A stretch of DNA of 64,000 bases from Catenovulum sp. 2E275. GTDB taxonomy: Bacteria > Pseudomonadota > Gammaproteobacteria > Enterobacterales > Alteromonadaceae. The notes beneath the pieces are model-generated. The model searched no databases and was not told the origin of the DNA. It worked only from the letters and a program-made list of their open reading frames with translations. A program made the translations under genes and the position numbers. Each line of letters opens with the position of its first letter. The stretch's first letter is position 1. The stretch spans positions 62,001 to 126,000 of the forward strand of contig NZ_JAOPFU010000002.1 of the NCBI RefSeq assembly GCF_025515275.1, written 5' to 3'. This document shows positions 28,848 through 38,327 of the stretch, one piece after another.

Positions 28848-30335
28848 TTAATATTTAAATTGCTTAATTTGATCTGATAAATGCCTTTCTACCTCGATCA
28901 TAGCTTGAGTATTATTTTCCAGATCTTTTGTTTCTCCAGTTAAGCGAGTTGCGCCATCCAGTAAATGTTCCATACCTTGACTCACTTCTTTAGTTAATAA
29001 TGATTGCTCTTCGGTCGCGCTGGCGATTTGAATAATCATATCATTAATACTACTCATCTTATCTGAAATACTAGAAAAAGCATCAACTGTCTTCTTAGTT
29101 GAAGCAATCGTTTCGCTTACTAACTCTTTACTTCGATATGAGGCTTGATACGAGTCATCAGCTTTGCTTTGTAATGACGCAATAATTGTCTCAATTTCTT
29201 CGGTTGATTGGCGAGTTTTACTTGCTAATGAACGAACTTCATCCGCAACAACAGCAAAACCACGGCCAGTCTCACCTGCACGAGCCGCTTCAATTGCCGC
29301 ATTTAATGCTAGTAAATTAGTTTGCTCAGCAATACCTTTAATAACATCTAATACACCACCAATGTTCTCACTAGCAGTTTTAAGGTCTGAGGCAACACGA
29401 GCATTATTTTCCAATTCATCCACTAATTGCTGTACATGAGATAAATTTGTCTCGACATCGGTACGGCTTTGGGCTGCTAAATCAAACGTTTCAGTAGTGC
29501 TGGATGCTGTTAACTCTGCATTTTGTGCAATCTCGCCAGTAGCTTCAGATAGTTGTTTTAAATAACTTAAAGAATGCTCTGTCTGTTCTTTTTGCTCATG
29601 GGTATTGACTGTTGTTTTGTGACATACAGAGCTAATAGAGGTTGATAAATCACCTAAACCATTTGCACCTTGAGCCACATCGGTGATAATTGTTTGAATT
29701 TTTTCAATAAAGTGGTTGAAATTTTTTGCTAATGTACCAATTTCATCATTAGTTTTAACGGGAATTCGTTGGGTTAAATCTCCCCCACCTCGAGCGATAT
29801 CGGCTAGTACATCACTTACATTTGTTAGTGGTTTAACCACAACTTTATTAATTAATAATATTAATAATACACTTAATGCAGCTAGAGATACCAACATGGA
29901 AATAATTTTTTCGTACCACTGAGAAGCAAGACGACTTTCCACACCACTGCGAGAGAAAGCCACTTTTACTTTACCAATTAATTCACCATCAGCTCCGTTA
30001 ATATCATACCAAAGTGCATTCCCATCCAACTCAATATCTTGTTTAAGCTTAGTCTCAGCCATGTCTTTATCTCTGTGATCTGTTACTTTCACTTGAGCAA
30101 TAATAGGATCTGGCATATAAGCATCTATGATACTTTTAATAAGCGGGAAATCATAAGAAAATACAGGATCTTGCAAAATAACTTTAAGTTGTTTAACTAT
30201 CGCGTCTTTATTGTTTTCGTAACGCTCGTTTTCGCTACTGGTCTGAACGGACATAGTACCAAACGCAACCAGGCCTAGTACGGCCAGGTTTACGCACAAC
30301 AAAACCACAAGTACTTTTCTGGCAATAGACTGCAT
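28848..30335 (-). CDS. Methyl-accepting chemotaxis protein
   Basis: This is a chemoreceptor of about 495 residues. The start chosen is ATG at 30335 ([20 protein letters not shown]); an earlier in-frame ATG adds 15 polar residues before the membrane helix. Order: helix 1 (about 7-29), periplasmic sensor (about 30-140), helix 2 (about 145-165), HAMP (about 166-220), and a long signalling coiled coil. The conserved tip is [19 protein letters not shown] followed by [15 protein letters not shown]. The sensor is short and its ligand cannot be predicted. The nearby cheX fits a motile bacterium. Confidence 0.92.
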   Translation of the reverse strand: MQSIARKVLVVLLCVNLAVLGLVAFGTMSVQTSSENERYENNKDAIVKQLKVILQDPVFSYDFPLIKSIIDAYMPDPIIAQVKVTDHRDKDMAETKLKQDIELDGNALWYDINGADGELIGKVKVAFSRSGVESRLASQWYEKIISMLVSLAALSVLLILLINKVVVKPLTNVSDVLADIARGGGDLTQRIPVKTNDEIGTLAKNFNHFIEKIQTIITDVAQGANGLGDLSTSISSVCHKTTVNTHEQKEQTEHSLSYLKQLSEATGEIAQNAELTASSTTETFDLAAQSRTDVETNLSHVQQLVDELENNARVASDLKTASENIGGVLDVIKGIAEQTNLLALNAAIEAARAGETGRGFAVVADEVRSLASKTRQSTEEIETIIASLQSKADDSYQASYRSKELVSETIASTKKTVDAFSSISDKMSSINDMIIQIASATEEQSLLTKEVSQGMEHLLDGATRLTGETKDLENNTQAMIEVERHLSDQIKQFKY

Positions 30336-30761
30336 AATAGAATTTACCTCTGAGCAACGTTCCCCTAAAACGACATCCATGCTGGTTTAGGTGACTCTAA
30401 TTATGACCCTTATCATCGTAAGGATTTAATATAATGTATCCCCCTAAAATGTAACATTTTTTATAGATAAGAGTTACAGATTAGTAATAAGTGTTTTTAG
30501 CTTAATTTTTCTAAAGAATCAACCAAATAATAATATTATAACGATAGATTCATCTAGTCTGGTTACTCTAAAGGCTTTGTATTTCTGCCCATTAAATAGT
30601 TTTTTATTAGTGATATTAACTATATGGTTACAACATTATTCACTAAATATGCTGGAATATCTTCAAGTATAAAATTAAATGGATTATGATTATTTAGACT
30701 TTAAGTTGTCTGAAGCCATATTTATTGGCTATATCAAGATTAAATCTCAACTTATTTTAAT
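30336..30761. other. Intergenic region upstream of the chemoreceptor gene
   Basis: These 426 AT-rich bases lie between the chemoreceptor start and the yjbQ stop. A small inverted repeat AAAATGT-A-ACATTTT is at 30446-30460. I looked for a flagellar sigma-28 promoter and saw no convincing one. No further gene or RNA was recognised. Confidence 0.4.
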
Positions 30762-31187
30762 TTAATCAGTTTCGCCTTGTAGAGTAACAAGTATTCGACG
30801 GCTTCCGCCATAGTTTCTGTGCTCCCCTAAATAAATTCCTTGCCATGTACCTAAACCAAACTCACCGTGTTGAATCGGGATTAATAAACTTGCCCCAAAT
30901 AAGCTAGATTTAATATGAGCAGGCATATCGTCATCCCCTTCGTAGGTATGGCGATAATATGGCTGATTTTCGGGCACTATGTGATTAACATGGGCTTCAA
31001 AATCGGAACGAACAGTTGGGTCGGCATTTTCATTAATGGTCAGGCTGGCTGATGTATGCTGTAACATTAAATGGCACAAACCGATTTTATAGTTTTCTAT
31101 TTCCGGTAATAAGCATTCAATTTCTGAAGTAATTAAATGAAAACCGCGAGATTTAGCAGATAAATTTATTGTTTTTTGAAACCACAT
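30762..31187 (-). CDS. yjbQ: YjbQ family protein (UPF0047)
   Basis: This 141-residue protein has the full YjbQ signature: [20 protein letters not shown], then [15 protein letters not shown] and the C-terminal [20 protein letters not shown]. Members have weak thiamine-phosphate synthase activity in vitro, and their true role is unsettled. The His and Asp residues of the proposed metal site are present. It starts two bases after the cheX stop, so translation is probably coupled to cheX. Confidence 0.9.
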   Translation of the reverse strand: MWFQKTINLSAKSRGFHLITSEIECLLPEIENYKIGLCHLMLQHTSASLTINENADPTVRSDFEAHVNHIVPENQPYYRHTYEGDDDMPAHIKSSLFGASLLIPIQHGEFGLGTWQGIYLGEHRNYGGSRRILVTLQGETD

Positions 31188-31189
31188 AT

Positions 31190-31663
31190 TTAACTTTTCA
31201 CATTATCAAAACAAATTTCAATATGAACTTTTCCTGCTTCGGCTTCAAACGGCATAATAACCACAGGCCCATCTGATTTATGGTTAATAGTATGCCCTTT
31301 ACCCGAAACAACAACCGGAGTTGCCATATCAAAATCATAACCTTTCTGAGCCAATAGTTTTTTGGCGCCACCTGTCACCATATTGGTAATTTCTCCCACC
31401 ATATCCGTGACTTCTTCATTAATTTTATCGGGTTTTTCCCCAAGCATTCGCTGCATAATATCTAAGGCCAAACCTTCTTCAAATGAAACAGACATTGACC
31501 CTTTAGTTTGAGGACCAACCATTCCGATCAATCCAGAAACATCTCCACGAGCTATTTCATCTTTTTTTACTCTTGGCTTTTGGGGTTTTAACTCCAACAT
31601 AGCCATAGTACTGATAACATTAATTAATGAGGATAAGAATGGGTTAACAAACTCTACATTCAT
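31190..31663 (-). CDS. cheX: CheX-type chemotaxis protein (CheY-P phosphatase family)
   Basis: This is a 157-residue protein of the CheC/CheX/FliY family. It contains the phosphatase-type E-x2-N motif in [16 protein letters not shown], with [18 protein letters not shown] before it. CheX dephosphorylates the response regulator CheY-P. It begins near a cluster of signalling genes and is followed by yjbQ, with only two bases between the genes. Confidence 0.88.
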   Translation of the reverse strand: MNVEFVNPFLSSLINVISTMAMLELKPQKPRVKKDEIARGDVSGLIGMVGPQTKGSMSVSFEEGLALDIMQRMLGEKPDKINEEVTDMVGEITNMVTGGAKKLLAQKGYDFDMATPVVVSGKGHTINHKSDGPVVIMPFEAEAGKVHIEICFDNVKS

Positions 31664-32017
31664 AATTATTCCTAATAGGATCCTTTTATCTATATTCTAA
31701 CTAATTTTTTATATAAGGTTAGTCCGGTAAAAAAATTTTTACGACACAATCATGGATCTTTAATATCTCAGTTTCAAAGCCTGAACGCTAAAAGGTGAAT
31801 TTGATATAATAAAACTCAGAGGTGTATTGATTAATCCGAACTGATAGCTAATATACTGCCGTCAATTGACTCGATTGTAAACACAGAGATTAAGCTTTAC
31901 GGTTTTATTGCAATTGATTGTACTAAATAACCGAAATTTTTTATAACTATCTATATTTAACTATAATTAACATGTAGCGTCAGATACTCCTAATATACGT
32001 TACAATAGTCAGGCATT
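31664..32017. other. Divergent intergenic region between cheX and the DUF1289 gene
   Basis: These 354 AT-rich bases should hold the promoters of two divergent genes. A TATAAT hexamer lies at 31805-31810 with only a weak -35 partner. No small reading frame, RNA gene or clear operator was recognised. Confidence 0.4.
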
Positions 32018-32281
32018 ATGCAACAAGATAAACTTTTTGAACTGGAAGAGATTGACAGCCCCTGCATCGGTGTTTGCGAATCCGGTGCAAGAGGCTACTG
32101 CAAAGGCTGTTTACGAAGCAGAGAAGAAAGGCAATATTGGTATCAGCTTTCGACTGAGCAAAAAATAAAGGTCATTTCACTTTGCCAGTTACGTCAAAAG
32201 AAACTCAATACCAAAAAACGCAAACAGCAGGAAGAAGCCTTATTGGCCGAGATAAAAAACGAACAGTTAGATTTATTTTAA
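32018..32281 (+). CDS. DUF1289 small cysteine-motif protein
   Basis: This 87-residue protein carries the DUF1289 cysteine pattern SPCIGVCESGARGYCKGCLR (about residues 14-33), likely a small metal site. A basic helical tail follows (RQKKLNTKKRKQQEE). The function of the family is unknown. Its last four bases overlap the stop of the convergent OsmC-family gene, so the two genes end inside each other. Confidence 0.85.
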   Translation: MQQDKLFELEEIDSPCIGVCESGARGYCKGCLRSREERQYWYQLSTEQKIKVISLCQLRQKKLNTKKRKQQEEALLAEIKNEQLDLF

Positions 32282-32700
32282 CTAATCTCAAAGCTGTGCG
32301 TTATTTCAACGCTACCCGCCATCAACATAGCAGCAACCGAGCAATATTTTTCCACCGATAAACTAACAGCCTGACTCACCGCTTTTTCAGTTAATTTGGT
32401 ACCGCTCACCCTAAAAGTTAAATGGATTTTGGTAAATACAGCCGGAATCGCATCAGCTCGTTCAGCTGAGATGTCAACCTGACAGTCTGCCAGTTCAACC
32501 CGTTTTTTCTCCAAAATAGATACTACGTCAAATGCAGAACAGCCGGCTAATCCAAGTAAAACCATTTCCATTGGTCTTATTCCTTGGTTTTCTCCCCCTG
32601 CGCTGGGTGGTCCGTCTAGCATAACTTTTTGGCCATTAGTGCCCGTACCCTCAAATTGACGTTTACCACACCATTTTAAATTAAGCGTTTGTATTGACAT
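32278..32700 (-). CDS. OsmC family protein
   Basis: This is a 140-residue OsmC/YhfA-like protein with the two redox cysteines of the family: Cys in GLAGCSAFDVVSILEKKRV (about residue 54) and Cys in VEKYCSVAAMLMA (about residue 118). The spacing fits the peroxide-reducing Ohr/OsmC fold, although YhfA-type members are uncharacterised. The gene is divergent from the Cys/Met PLP enzyme gene (62 bases apart) and convergent with the DUF1289 gene. Confidence 0.87.
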   Translation of the reverse strand: MSIQTLNLKWCGKRQFEGTGTNGQKVMLDGPPSAGGENQGIRPMEMVLLGLAGCSAFDVVSILEKKRVELADCQVDISAERADAIPAVFTKIHLTFRVSGTKLTEKAVSQAVSLSVEKYCSVAAMLMAGSVEITHSFEIS

Positions 32701-32761
32701 AATTAACTAAAATTTACACTCTTAATAGAAACTTAGCTGAAATAGTGACATATAAATTAAA

Positions 32762-34003
32762 ATGAACAAAGCAAAAGGTTTTACCAGTCAGCTTGTACAC
32801 GCTGAAAGATTACAAAATTTAGAACAGGGTGCCGTACACCAACCTGCTCATCATTCGGTATTATTTGCTTATAAACAATCGCAAGAACTGGTTGATGTAT
32901 TTCAGGGTCGCAGTAAAAATCATGCTTACGCTAGGCAATCAACGCCCAGTGTCAATGTGCTGCAAAATACCATTACTCAATTAGAGCAAGCCCATGCTAG
33001 TCTGGTTTTTTCAACCGGTATGGCGGCATTAACAACCAGTATGTTAACCTTGTTAAAAGCGGGCGATCATGTCATTTTCAGCCAGTTTATTTTTGGTAAT
33101 ACCAACAGTTTTGCCCAAACTCTAACTCAATATGGGATTGAGGTTGATTTTGTTGATATCACAAATCACCCGCAAATTAAGCAAAAAATAAAATCTAATA
33201 CCCGAATGTTGTTTTGTGAAACCATCGCCAATCCGGTTACTCAAGTTGCCGATATTCAACACATAAAAACACTGTGCACACCTCAAAATATTGTTTTAGT
33301 GGTAGATAACACCATGACTCCCTCTTATTTATTTAACGGTAAACAACTGGGGGCGGATTTATTAATTACCTCTTTAACTAAATATTTTGGTGGTCACGGC
33401 AATGCTTTAGGGGGCGTTGTGGTTGATACCGGTAATTACAACTGGCAAAACTATCCAAATATATTGGATACCTATAAAAATGCAGAACCTGCTAATTGGG
33501 CGATCACTCAGATTAAGAAAAAAGGGCTTAGAGATATGGGCGCCTCAATTAGTTCTGAAGCAATTCACCAGTTAAGTGTTGGCTCTGAAACCATGGCTCT
33601 CAGGTTAGACCGTAGCTGCGCCAGTGCGTTGCAAATTGCTCAATTTTTGCAGCAACACGATAAAATCAGTCAAGTGTATTACCCAGGGTTACCTAGTCAT
33701 CCCCAGCATGAGTTGGCAAAAAAACAATTTAAACATTTTGGCGCTATTTTAAGTTTCGACTTAATTGACTCAATTGATTGTCTTGAATTTATCAACCAAC
33801 TTAATTTAATTTTATGCTCAACCCATTTGGGAGATAACCGAACCTTATCAATTCCAGTTGCGCCAACGATTTATTACGAAATGGGATTAGAAAAAAGACA
33901 AGCGATGGGCATTCGTGAAGGTATGATCCGCTTATCTGTTGGTATTGAAGATTGCCAAGATATTATTGACGATTTAACTCAAGCGCTTGATTATTTTGCT
34001 TAA
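32762..34003 (+). CDS. Cystathionine gamma-synthase family PLP enzyme
   Basis: This is a 413-residue PLP enzyme of the Cys/Met metabolism family. Visible are the PLP-phosphate loop FSTGMAALTTSMLTLL, VVDNTMTPSYLF, the Schiff-base lysine in TSLTKYFGGHGNALGG (about residue 208), and the C-terminal IREGMIRLSVGIED. The family includes cystathionine gamma-synthase, O-acylhomoserine sulfhydrylase and methionine gamma-lyase, which cannot be separated by eye. No MetJ box was seen in the short upstream region, so a role in methionine supply is not supported by regulation. Confidence 0.87.
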   Translation: MNKAKGFTSQLVHAERLQNLEQGAVHQPAHHSVLFAYKQSQELVDVFQGRSKNHAYARQSTPSVNVLQNTITQLEQAHASLVFSTGMAALTTSMLTLLKAGDHVIFSQFIFGNTNSFAQTLTQYGIEVDFVDITNHPQIKQKIKSNTRMLFCETIANPVTQVADIQHIKTLCTPQNIVLVVDNTMTPSYLFNGKQLGADLLITSLTKYFGGHGNALGGVVVDTGNYNWQNYPNILDTYKNAEPANWAITQIKKKGLRDMGASISSEAIHQLSVGSETMALRLDRSCASALQIAQFLQQHDKISQVYYPGLPSHPQHELAKKQFKHFGAILSFDLIDSIDCLEFINQLNLILCSTHLGDNRTLSIPVAPTIYYEMGLEKRQAMGIREGMIRLSVGIEDCQDIIDDLTQALDYFA

Positions 34004-34035
34004 ATCAAAGACTAAAAATTAATAAAACATAAAAT

Positions 34036-34061
34036 GGCAAGCTTGCTAATGCGAGCTTGCC
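34036..34061 (-). terminator. Hairpin terminator of the sigma/ChrR operon
   Basis: GGCAAGCTTGC-TAAT-GCGAGCTTGCC folds into an eleven-position stem with one mismatch. On the minus strand it is followed by ATTTTATG, a short T-rich tract. It lies 20 bases beyond the chrR-like stop at 34082. Confidence 0.7.
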
Positions 34062-34081
34062 AAGTTAAATAAACAGCCTGT

Positions 34082-34753
34082 TTAATACATTAAATGGGCA
34101 AAGGGGTTTAATAACCTTGCAGCGCCCTGAGTAAACTGTACCGGTGCATCCATAACAGCCAAACATAAGCAAGACTGCCCGTCTTTAGTTGCAGGCGAAT
34201 GCGTAATATTATTGTCCAAAACAATAAAATCACCTGGGTAGTATTGCCCTTGTTCATCACATAAAGTTCCGGCCAGCACAACTGTTATCTCTAAACTTTT
34301 GTGAGTATGCATTGGTACATTTGTATTTGCTTCTATATAAAGTAAATTAGCTCTAAAATCATCATACTCACCCAATTTATTTGTTTGCACACCAGATAAC
34401 TTCCTCCATCGGCTATTTTTCAAATAAAATGGTTTTAAGCTTGCTGGTAACACGTATTTTTGTTGTTCCAGTTTAATAAAGCTAGACTTCAACTCTTGCT
34501 GACTAAAGTTAACGTTAATGTTTGTTGGCTCTGTATTAAGAATATCAGCAAGCATATTGTCAAATGATTCATCAACCACAAGTGGCGCTTCAGCTAGCAG
34601 CGACTCTGCATGAGCCCTTTCATATTCTTGCACTGTTTGCCTACATAAAGGGCAATAATCTAAATGAGTAGCAACTGCTAGCGCTAAACCGGCAGACAAA
34701 TTTGCTGCTGCAAAATTTTCTAAAATTTTATCTGATGGGTGGAAATTTATCAT
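34082..34753 (-). CDS. chrR: ChrR-type zinc anti-sigma factor with cupin domain
   Basis: This 223-residue protein holds its cognate ECF sigma factor inactive. The N-terminal anti-sigma domain has the zinc motif H30-x3-C34-x2-C37 (THLDYCPLC) plus H5. The C-terminal cupin (about residues 125-215) has metal-type histidines in VPMHTHKSLE and ITHSPATKDG. In Rhodobacter the RpoE-ChrR pair responds to singlet oxygen, and the cupin senses other oxidants. The start overlaps the sigma stop by four bases (ATGA), so the two are coupled. Confidence 0.9.
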   Translation of the reverse strand: MINFHPSDKILENFAAANLSAGLALAVATHLDYCPLCRQTVQEYERAHAESLLAEAPLVVDESFDNMLADILNTEPTNINVNFSQQELKSSFIKLEQQKYVLPASLKPFYLKNSRWRKLSGVQTNKLGEYDDFRANLLYIEANTNVPMHTHKSLEITVVLAGTLCDEQGQYYPGDFIVLDNNITHSPATKDGQSCLCLAVMDAPVQFTQGAARLLNPFAHLMY

Positions 34754-35388
34754 GCTACTTGTTCCTCCATCGCTTGTTGCAATTTTGCTAAACCTAGTCG
34801 AACTCTTGATTTAACGGTACCTAGAGGGATACCTAATAAATCTGATACTTCTTGGTGAGATTTATCATCTAAATAAATAAGCAGAATCACTTCGAGTTGA
34901 GCGGCTGGAATATATTGGTAAAAACGTTGCAACTGACCTTGTAATAATAAATTTTCTAACTCAGTAAATCCATTGGTAAAGTCATTATCTTCAACCAATA
35001 CAGGCCAGAGTTCATCTGCTAAATTATCTTCTTTTTTCTGACTTATTTTGCGTAAAATATCATACCGAATATTTCTAGCTATAGTGTAAATCCAAGTAGA
35101 AGCAGCCCCTTTGTTAGGGTTAAATAAATGCGCTTTAGTCCAAACATTCAGCATGGTTTCCTGTACCATCTCCATAGCTAGAGACTCTTGCTTTAATACA
35201 GATATACCAAAAGATTTCAATCTAGGCGCAAAATGATTAAACAGCAAAGTAAATGCCTTTCGATCCTGATCTTGCGCAATCTTCTGTAATAATAAAGCCC
35301 AATTAGCTGTTTCAGATTTACTCATTTCTGCTCGAACATGATTCAAATTCTGCCTACCATGCAAGCTATCTTGACTGACTATATCCAT
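34750..35388 (-). CDS. ECF RNA polymerase sigma factor, ChrR-partnered (RpoE-like)
   Basis: This sigma factor of about 212 residues has region 2 (FTLLFNHFAPRLKSFGI, then AASTWIYTIARNIRYDILR) and region 4 (LLIYLDDKSHQEVSDLLGIP, then GTVKSRVRLGLAKLQQ). The chosen start is ATG at 35388 with AAAGAG nine bases before it; a TTG three codons upstream is also possible. Overlap with a ChrR anti-sigma gene places it in the ECF11-like singlet-oxygen group. A TGAACC-N16-CGTATT promoter-like pair upstream may be autoregulated. Confidence 0.9.
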   Translation of the reverse strand: MDIVSQDSLHGRQNLNHVRAEMSKSETANWALLLQKIAQDQDRKAFTLLFNHFAPRLKSFGISVLKQESLAMEMVQETMLNVWTKAHLFNPNKGAASTWIYTIARNIRYDILRKISQKKEDNLADELWPVLVEDNDFTNGFTELENLLLQGQLQRFYQYIPAAQLEVILLIYLDDKSHQEVSDLLGIPLGTVKSRVRLGLAKLQQAMEEQVA

Positions 35389-35420
35389 GAGAATCAACTC
35401 TTTTTACAAATATTTATTCT

Positions 35421-35448
35421 AATACGATGGAAAGTCAATTTTGGTTCA
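35421..35448 (-). promoter_or_regulatory. Candidate ECF-type autoregulated promoter of the sigma/ChrR operon
   Basis: On the minus strand TGAACC (35448-35443) and CGTATT (35426-35421) are 16 bases apart, 33 bases before the sigma start codon. Elements of this kind resemble ECF promoters. The exact consensus of this sigma is not known, so the call is an inference. Confidence 0.35.
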
Positions 35449-35516
35449 CATTATTTGGCAAGATATGTATTCAACGCTAAGCTATTTTATAAACAAGTAA
35501 TTTAAGGATAAATACA

Positions 35517-35792
35517 ATGAAGTTAGATGATGATATTCACAACTACTATGAAAAATTAGTTATAGATAAAATTGAAAATATGGGAATAGCGAATAGCACA
35601 CCTAACCCAAATTATTTAGCTGATTTGTGTTGTTTAGTATTGAATCAACTGCCCCCTAGATATATTCGTTATGAAGTAGATATGGCATTTTATCTTGCTC
35701 CTGCAGAACGCCTTCAAATGGAAATGAATGTGACGAATGCAATAGAAACATCGATAAAATTTTTAAAGGAGCAAGAAAAATTAAATAATTAA
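35517..35792 (+). CDS. ComFB family protein
   Basis: This 91-residue protein resembles the late-competence ComFB family: MKLDDDIHNYYEKLVIDKIE, CLVLNQLPPRYIRYEVDMAF, then AERLQMEMNVTNAI. ComFB-like proteins are small helical proteins, and some in cyanobacteria bind cyclic di-GMP. The function in gammaproteobacteria is unknown. The gene is divergent from the sigma/ChrR operon and has AAGGA before its ATG. A small YbaM-type gene follows after 55 bases. Confidence 0.8.
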   Translation: MKLDDDIHNYYEKLVIDKIENMGIANSTPNPNYLADLCCLVLNQLPPRYIRYEVDMAFYLAPAERLQMEMNVTNAIETSIKFLKEQEKLNN

Positions 35793-35847
35793 TATCGAGA
35801 TTATTTTGTAGAATAGATAGCGATTAATTCAATGTTAAGGATAATTT

Positions 35848-36009
35848 ATGTCTTTAGAGCAAGCACCAATACACATAAAAATTGCCGTTGATCTAATAAT
35901 GATACTAGAAGATAGCGCAGTAGATACAGATGACGTACTAAAAGCATTAAAGCTAGTAGAACAAGACTTTGAAAAGAAAAAACAAGCTATGGTTCAAAAT
36001 AAATTATAG
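35848..36009 (+). CDS. ybaM: YbaM family small protein (DUF2496)
   Basis: This is a 53-residue reading frame starting MSLEQAPIHIKIAVDLIMIL with AAGGAT seven bases before the ATG. It closely matches the E. coli YbaM pattern (MSLENAPDDVKLAVDLI, then a helical acidic middle and a LVEQDFEKKK tail). The family has no known function. It is short enough to be missed by standard gene calling. It lies between the ComFB gene and the TonB receptor gene on the same strand. Confidence 0.85.
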   Translation: MSLEQAPIHIKIAVDLIMILEDSAVDTDDVLKALKLVEQDFEKKKQAMVQNKL

Positions 36010-36130
36010 TTTTTACAACAAAATAATCATAAATAGTCTAAACTTTATTGCAAATGCTTGCTTATCATTTATCATGAGCGGCAACTCAAAAATCGTCGAC
36101 CAATAGTTTTATAAAACAACAAGTTACATT

Positions 36131-38233
36131 ATGAACAAAAAAATGTCTACTCGCTGCACCATTGCAAGCTTTTTAGCTTTAAATATGCAAGCAACTGCTT
36201 TTGCTGCCGACGACCTGTTTTCTCTACCAATTGAGCAATTGCTTCAATTGAAAGTAGCCAGTGCCACTCTTACTAATGAAACCATGTTAACAGTACCTTC
36301 TAGTGTTGCTGTTTATGAGGCTCAAGATATAAGACAAATGGGTCTTGGAACTTTAGATGAGTTATTGAATTTTGTGACTGGCGTTCAAAGTACATCTTCT
36401 GACCGTAACCCTTTATATAAAAGAACCTCATTTAGGGGGCGTTCAACAGGAACTGGCGGGAGAGAAATTCTCATTTTATTAAATGGTCAGCGAATTAATA
36501 GTGAATACTCAGGCAATAATGATTACACTTTTCCAAGAATTCCATTATCCATTGTAGAAAAAATAGAAATAATAAAAGGCCCAGGTTCAGCTATTTATGG
36601 TTCTAATGCATTTTTAGGCGTCATTAATATTTTAACAAAAACAACAGAAGCACCAGAAGCAAGTATTGCTGTCGGCAATATGAACTCTGTTGAATTTTCG
36701 ACTTCTGGTGGGTTAGAAATAAAAGAATTACATATACAAGCATCTGTTGCTTATGGTGAGACTGACGGTGATAATTACCCAAATATCTTAAATAGTTACA
36801 ACCCAACAGAAAGAACAACAATTACAGACCCAAGTCACCACACAGAACTAATTTTTAACTTAAGTTACCATAATACGTCTCTGAATATTGCTTATAGTGA
36901 ACAGGAAGCAAGAGATTATTATATTCAGGGGCATATTAGCAAAGGCTTCAATAAGTCTAAGGTATCTAGCTTATTCTCTACTTTAAATCATAATTTTGTT
37001 TGGTCTGATAAATTTAACAGTGATTTATGGGTTGATTACCGTCGCACCCGAACCAATTTATTTATTCAAGGCACCCCTGAGTTTGCTTTTTATGAAGTAA
37101 CCTCACCGGCAACTACCGAAGCTTTATTAGCTGACACGCCATTTTATGAAGATACCCACGGGTTACGCTTAAATAATTTTTATCAGGTGAATGACAAATT
37201 AGATTTAAGCTTAGGGTTTGAATATCGTCACGCCAAATTACAAAAAAACCGCTCAAAAACTAATTTAGATTATGAACTGTGTTTAAATACTCAGGCTTGC
37301 TTAGCTTATCTAGCATCAAATGGCGCAATTAAGCCGCAGGAAAACCCAAATATTCCTTACTTTAACGGCCAGTTGATTGAAAATGCAGAGTTTGTGCAGC
37401 ATTCAGACCGCAATATTTATGGCACATTTTTACAGTCACAAATAGAACTAACACAAAGTACCGAACTTACTTTAGCTGTCCGTTACGATGATTATAGTGA
37501 TATTGGCCAAAAAGTTAGCCCAAGAATAAGCTTAGTCACTAAATTAGATGAAAAAAATACACTAAAAGCAAATTATGGTGAGGCCTACCGTGCGCCTCAA
37601 TTTAGTGAGCTGAATTTAATTAATAACCCACTAATTCGTGGTAATCCTGATCTTGAGCCAGAAACCATTCGTTCGCTCGATATGATTTGGTTAAGCCAGC
37701 ATAACTATTGGAATATTTCTGCAACTTATTTTATTCATAAAATTGAAAACGCTATTTTTGATTTAGTCAGAGATGGTTTAGTTCAAGTTGAAAATAATAC
37801 GCGGGAGACCCAAAGCACTCATGGTTTAGAAGTTGAGTTAACGTATGCACCCAGCAACCAGTTTCATGTGCGCTTTGGTGGTACTCACTTTTTTAAATTG
37901 GCAGAAGACCAGTTTAAAGAATCCAGAAATCTGGCTTATGTAATCGCAAATTACCATTTTGAGAAATGGAACTATAACTTATCAGCTAACTATCAGAGCA
38001 ATAAACAAAATATTGCGTATGGTGGATTATATTCAGATAGAGTAGAGTTAGATGATTTTATTTTAGTGAATACCAAAATTAGCTACGAGCTGTCTCCAAA
38101 CGTAAATTTATTTGCGCAAGCTAAAAATATTTTTGATGAAAAATATACAACCCCAAGTGTGAGTAACCGCACTGAATTTGGTGTGCCAAACCGTGGTCGC
38201 CAATGGTTTGTAGGCAGTGAATTTTATTTTTAA
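36131..38233 (+). CDS. TonB-dependent outer-membrane receptor
   Basis: This 700-residue protein has a signal peptide (about residues 1-25, ending QATAFA). The plug domain follows (about 50-165), with VPSSVAVYEAQDIRQMG, REILILLNGQRINSEY and IEIIKGPGSAIYGSNAFLG. A long beta-barrel ends in Phe (GSEFYF). It imports a scarce nutrient such as an iron complex, using TonB. The ligand cannot be assigned. The upstream sequence has an AT-rich ATCATTTATCATG segment, but it is a poor Fur-box match. A strong terminator follows. Confidence 0.9.
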   Translation: MNKKMSTRCTIASFLALNMQATAFAADDLFSLPIEQLLQLKVASATLTNETMLTVPSSVAVYEAQDIRQMGLGTLDELLNFVTGVQSTSSDRNPLYKRTSFRGRSTGTGGREILILLNGQRINSEYSGNNDYTFPRIPLSIVEKIEIIKGPGSAIYGSNAFLGVINILTKTTEAPEASIAVGNMNSVEFSTSGGLEIKELHIQASVAYGETDGDNYPNILNSYNPTERTTITDPSHHTELIFNLSYHNTSLNIAYSEQEARDYYIQGHISKGFNKSKVSSLFSTLNHNFVWSDKFNSDLWVDYRRTRTNLFIQGTPEFAFYEVTSPATTEALLADTPFYEDTHGLRLNNFYQVNDKLDLSLGFEYRHAKLQKNRSKTNLDYELCLNTQACLAYLASNGAIKPQENPNIPYFNGQLIENAEFVQHSDRNIYGTFLQSQIELTQSTELTLAVRYDDYSDIGQKVSPRISLVTKLDEKNTLKANYGEAYRAPQFSELNLINNPLIRGNPDLEPETIRSLDMIWLSQHNYWNISATYFIHKIENAIFDLVRDGLVQVENNTRETQSTHGLEVELTYAPSNQFHVRFGGTHFFKLAEDQFKESRNLAYVIANYHFEKWNYNLSANYQSNKQNIAYGGLYSDRVELDDFILVNTKISYELSPNVNLFAQAKNIFDEKYTTPSVSNRTEFGVPNRGRQWFVGSEFYF

Positions 38234-38267
38234 TATCTGCTGCAAAAACTACACTAACTATTTTAGC

Positions 38268-38295
38268 AAAAAGCCGAAGTTAACTTCGGCTTTTT
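38268..38295. terminator. Bidirectional rho-independent terminator
   Basis: AAAAAGCCGAAGTT / AACTTCGGCTTTTT is a perfect palindrome with A and T runs on either side. It lies between the convergent TonB receptor and ygiQ-type genes and can serve both. Confidence 0.9.
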
Positions 38296-38327
38296 TATGT
38301 GTAGATCAGGTTATTTAGCGCTGAAAA

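Noticed and set aside
30336-30761. Flagellar sigma-28 promoter for the chemoreceptor
   Set aside because: No TAAA-N15-GCCGATAA match with acceptable spacing was found on the minus strand.
36061-36110. Fur box before the TonB receptor
   Set aside because: TTATCATTTATCATG is AT-rich and only partly matches the 19-base Fur consensus; not enough to call.
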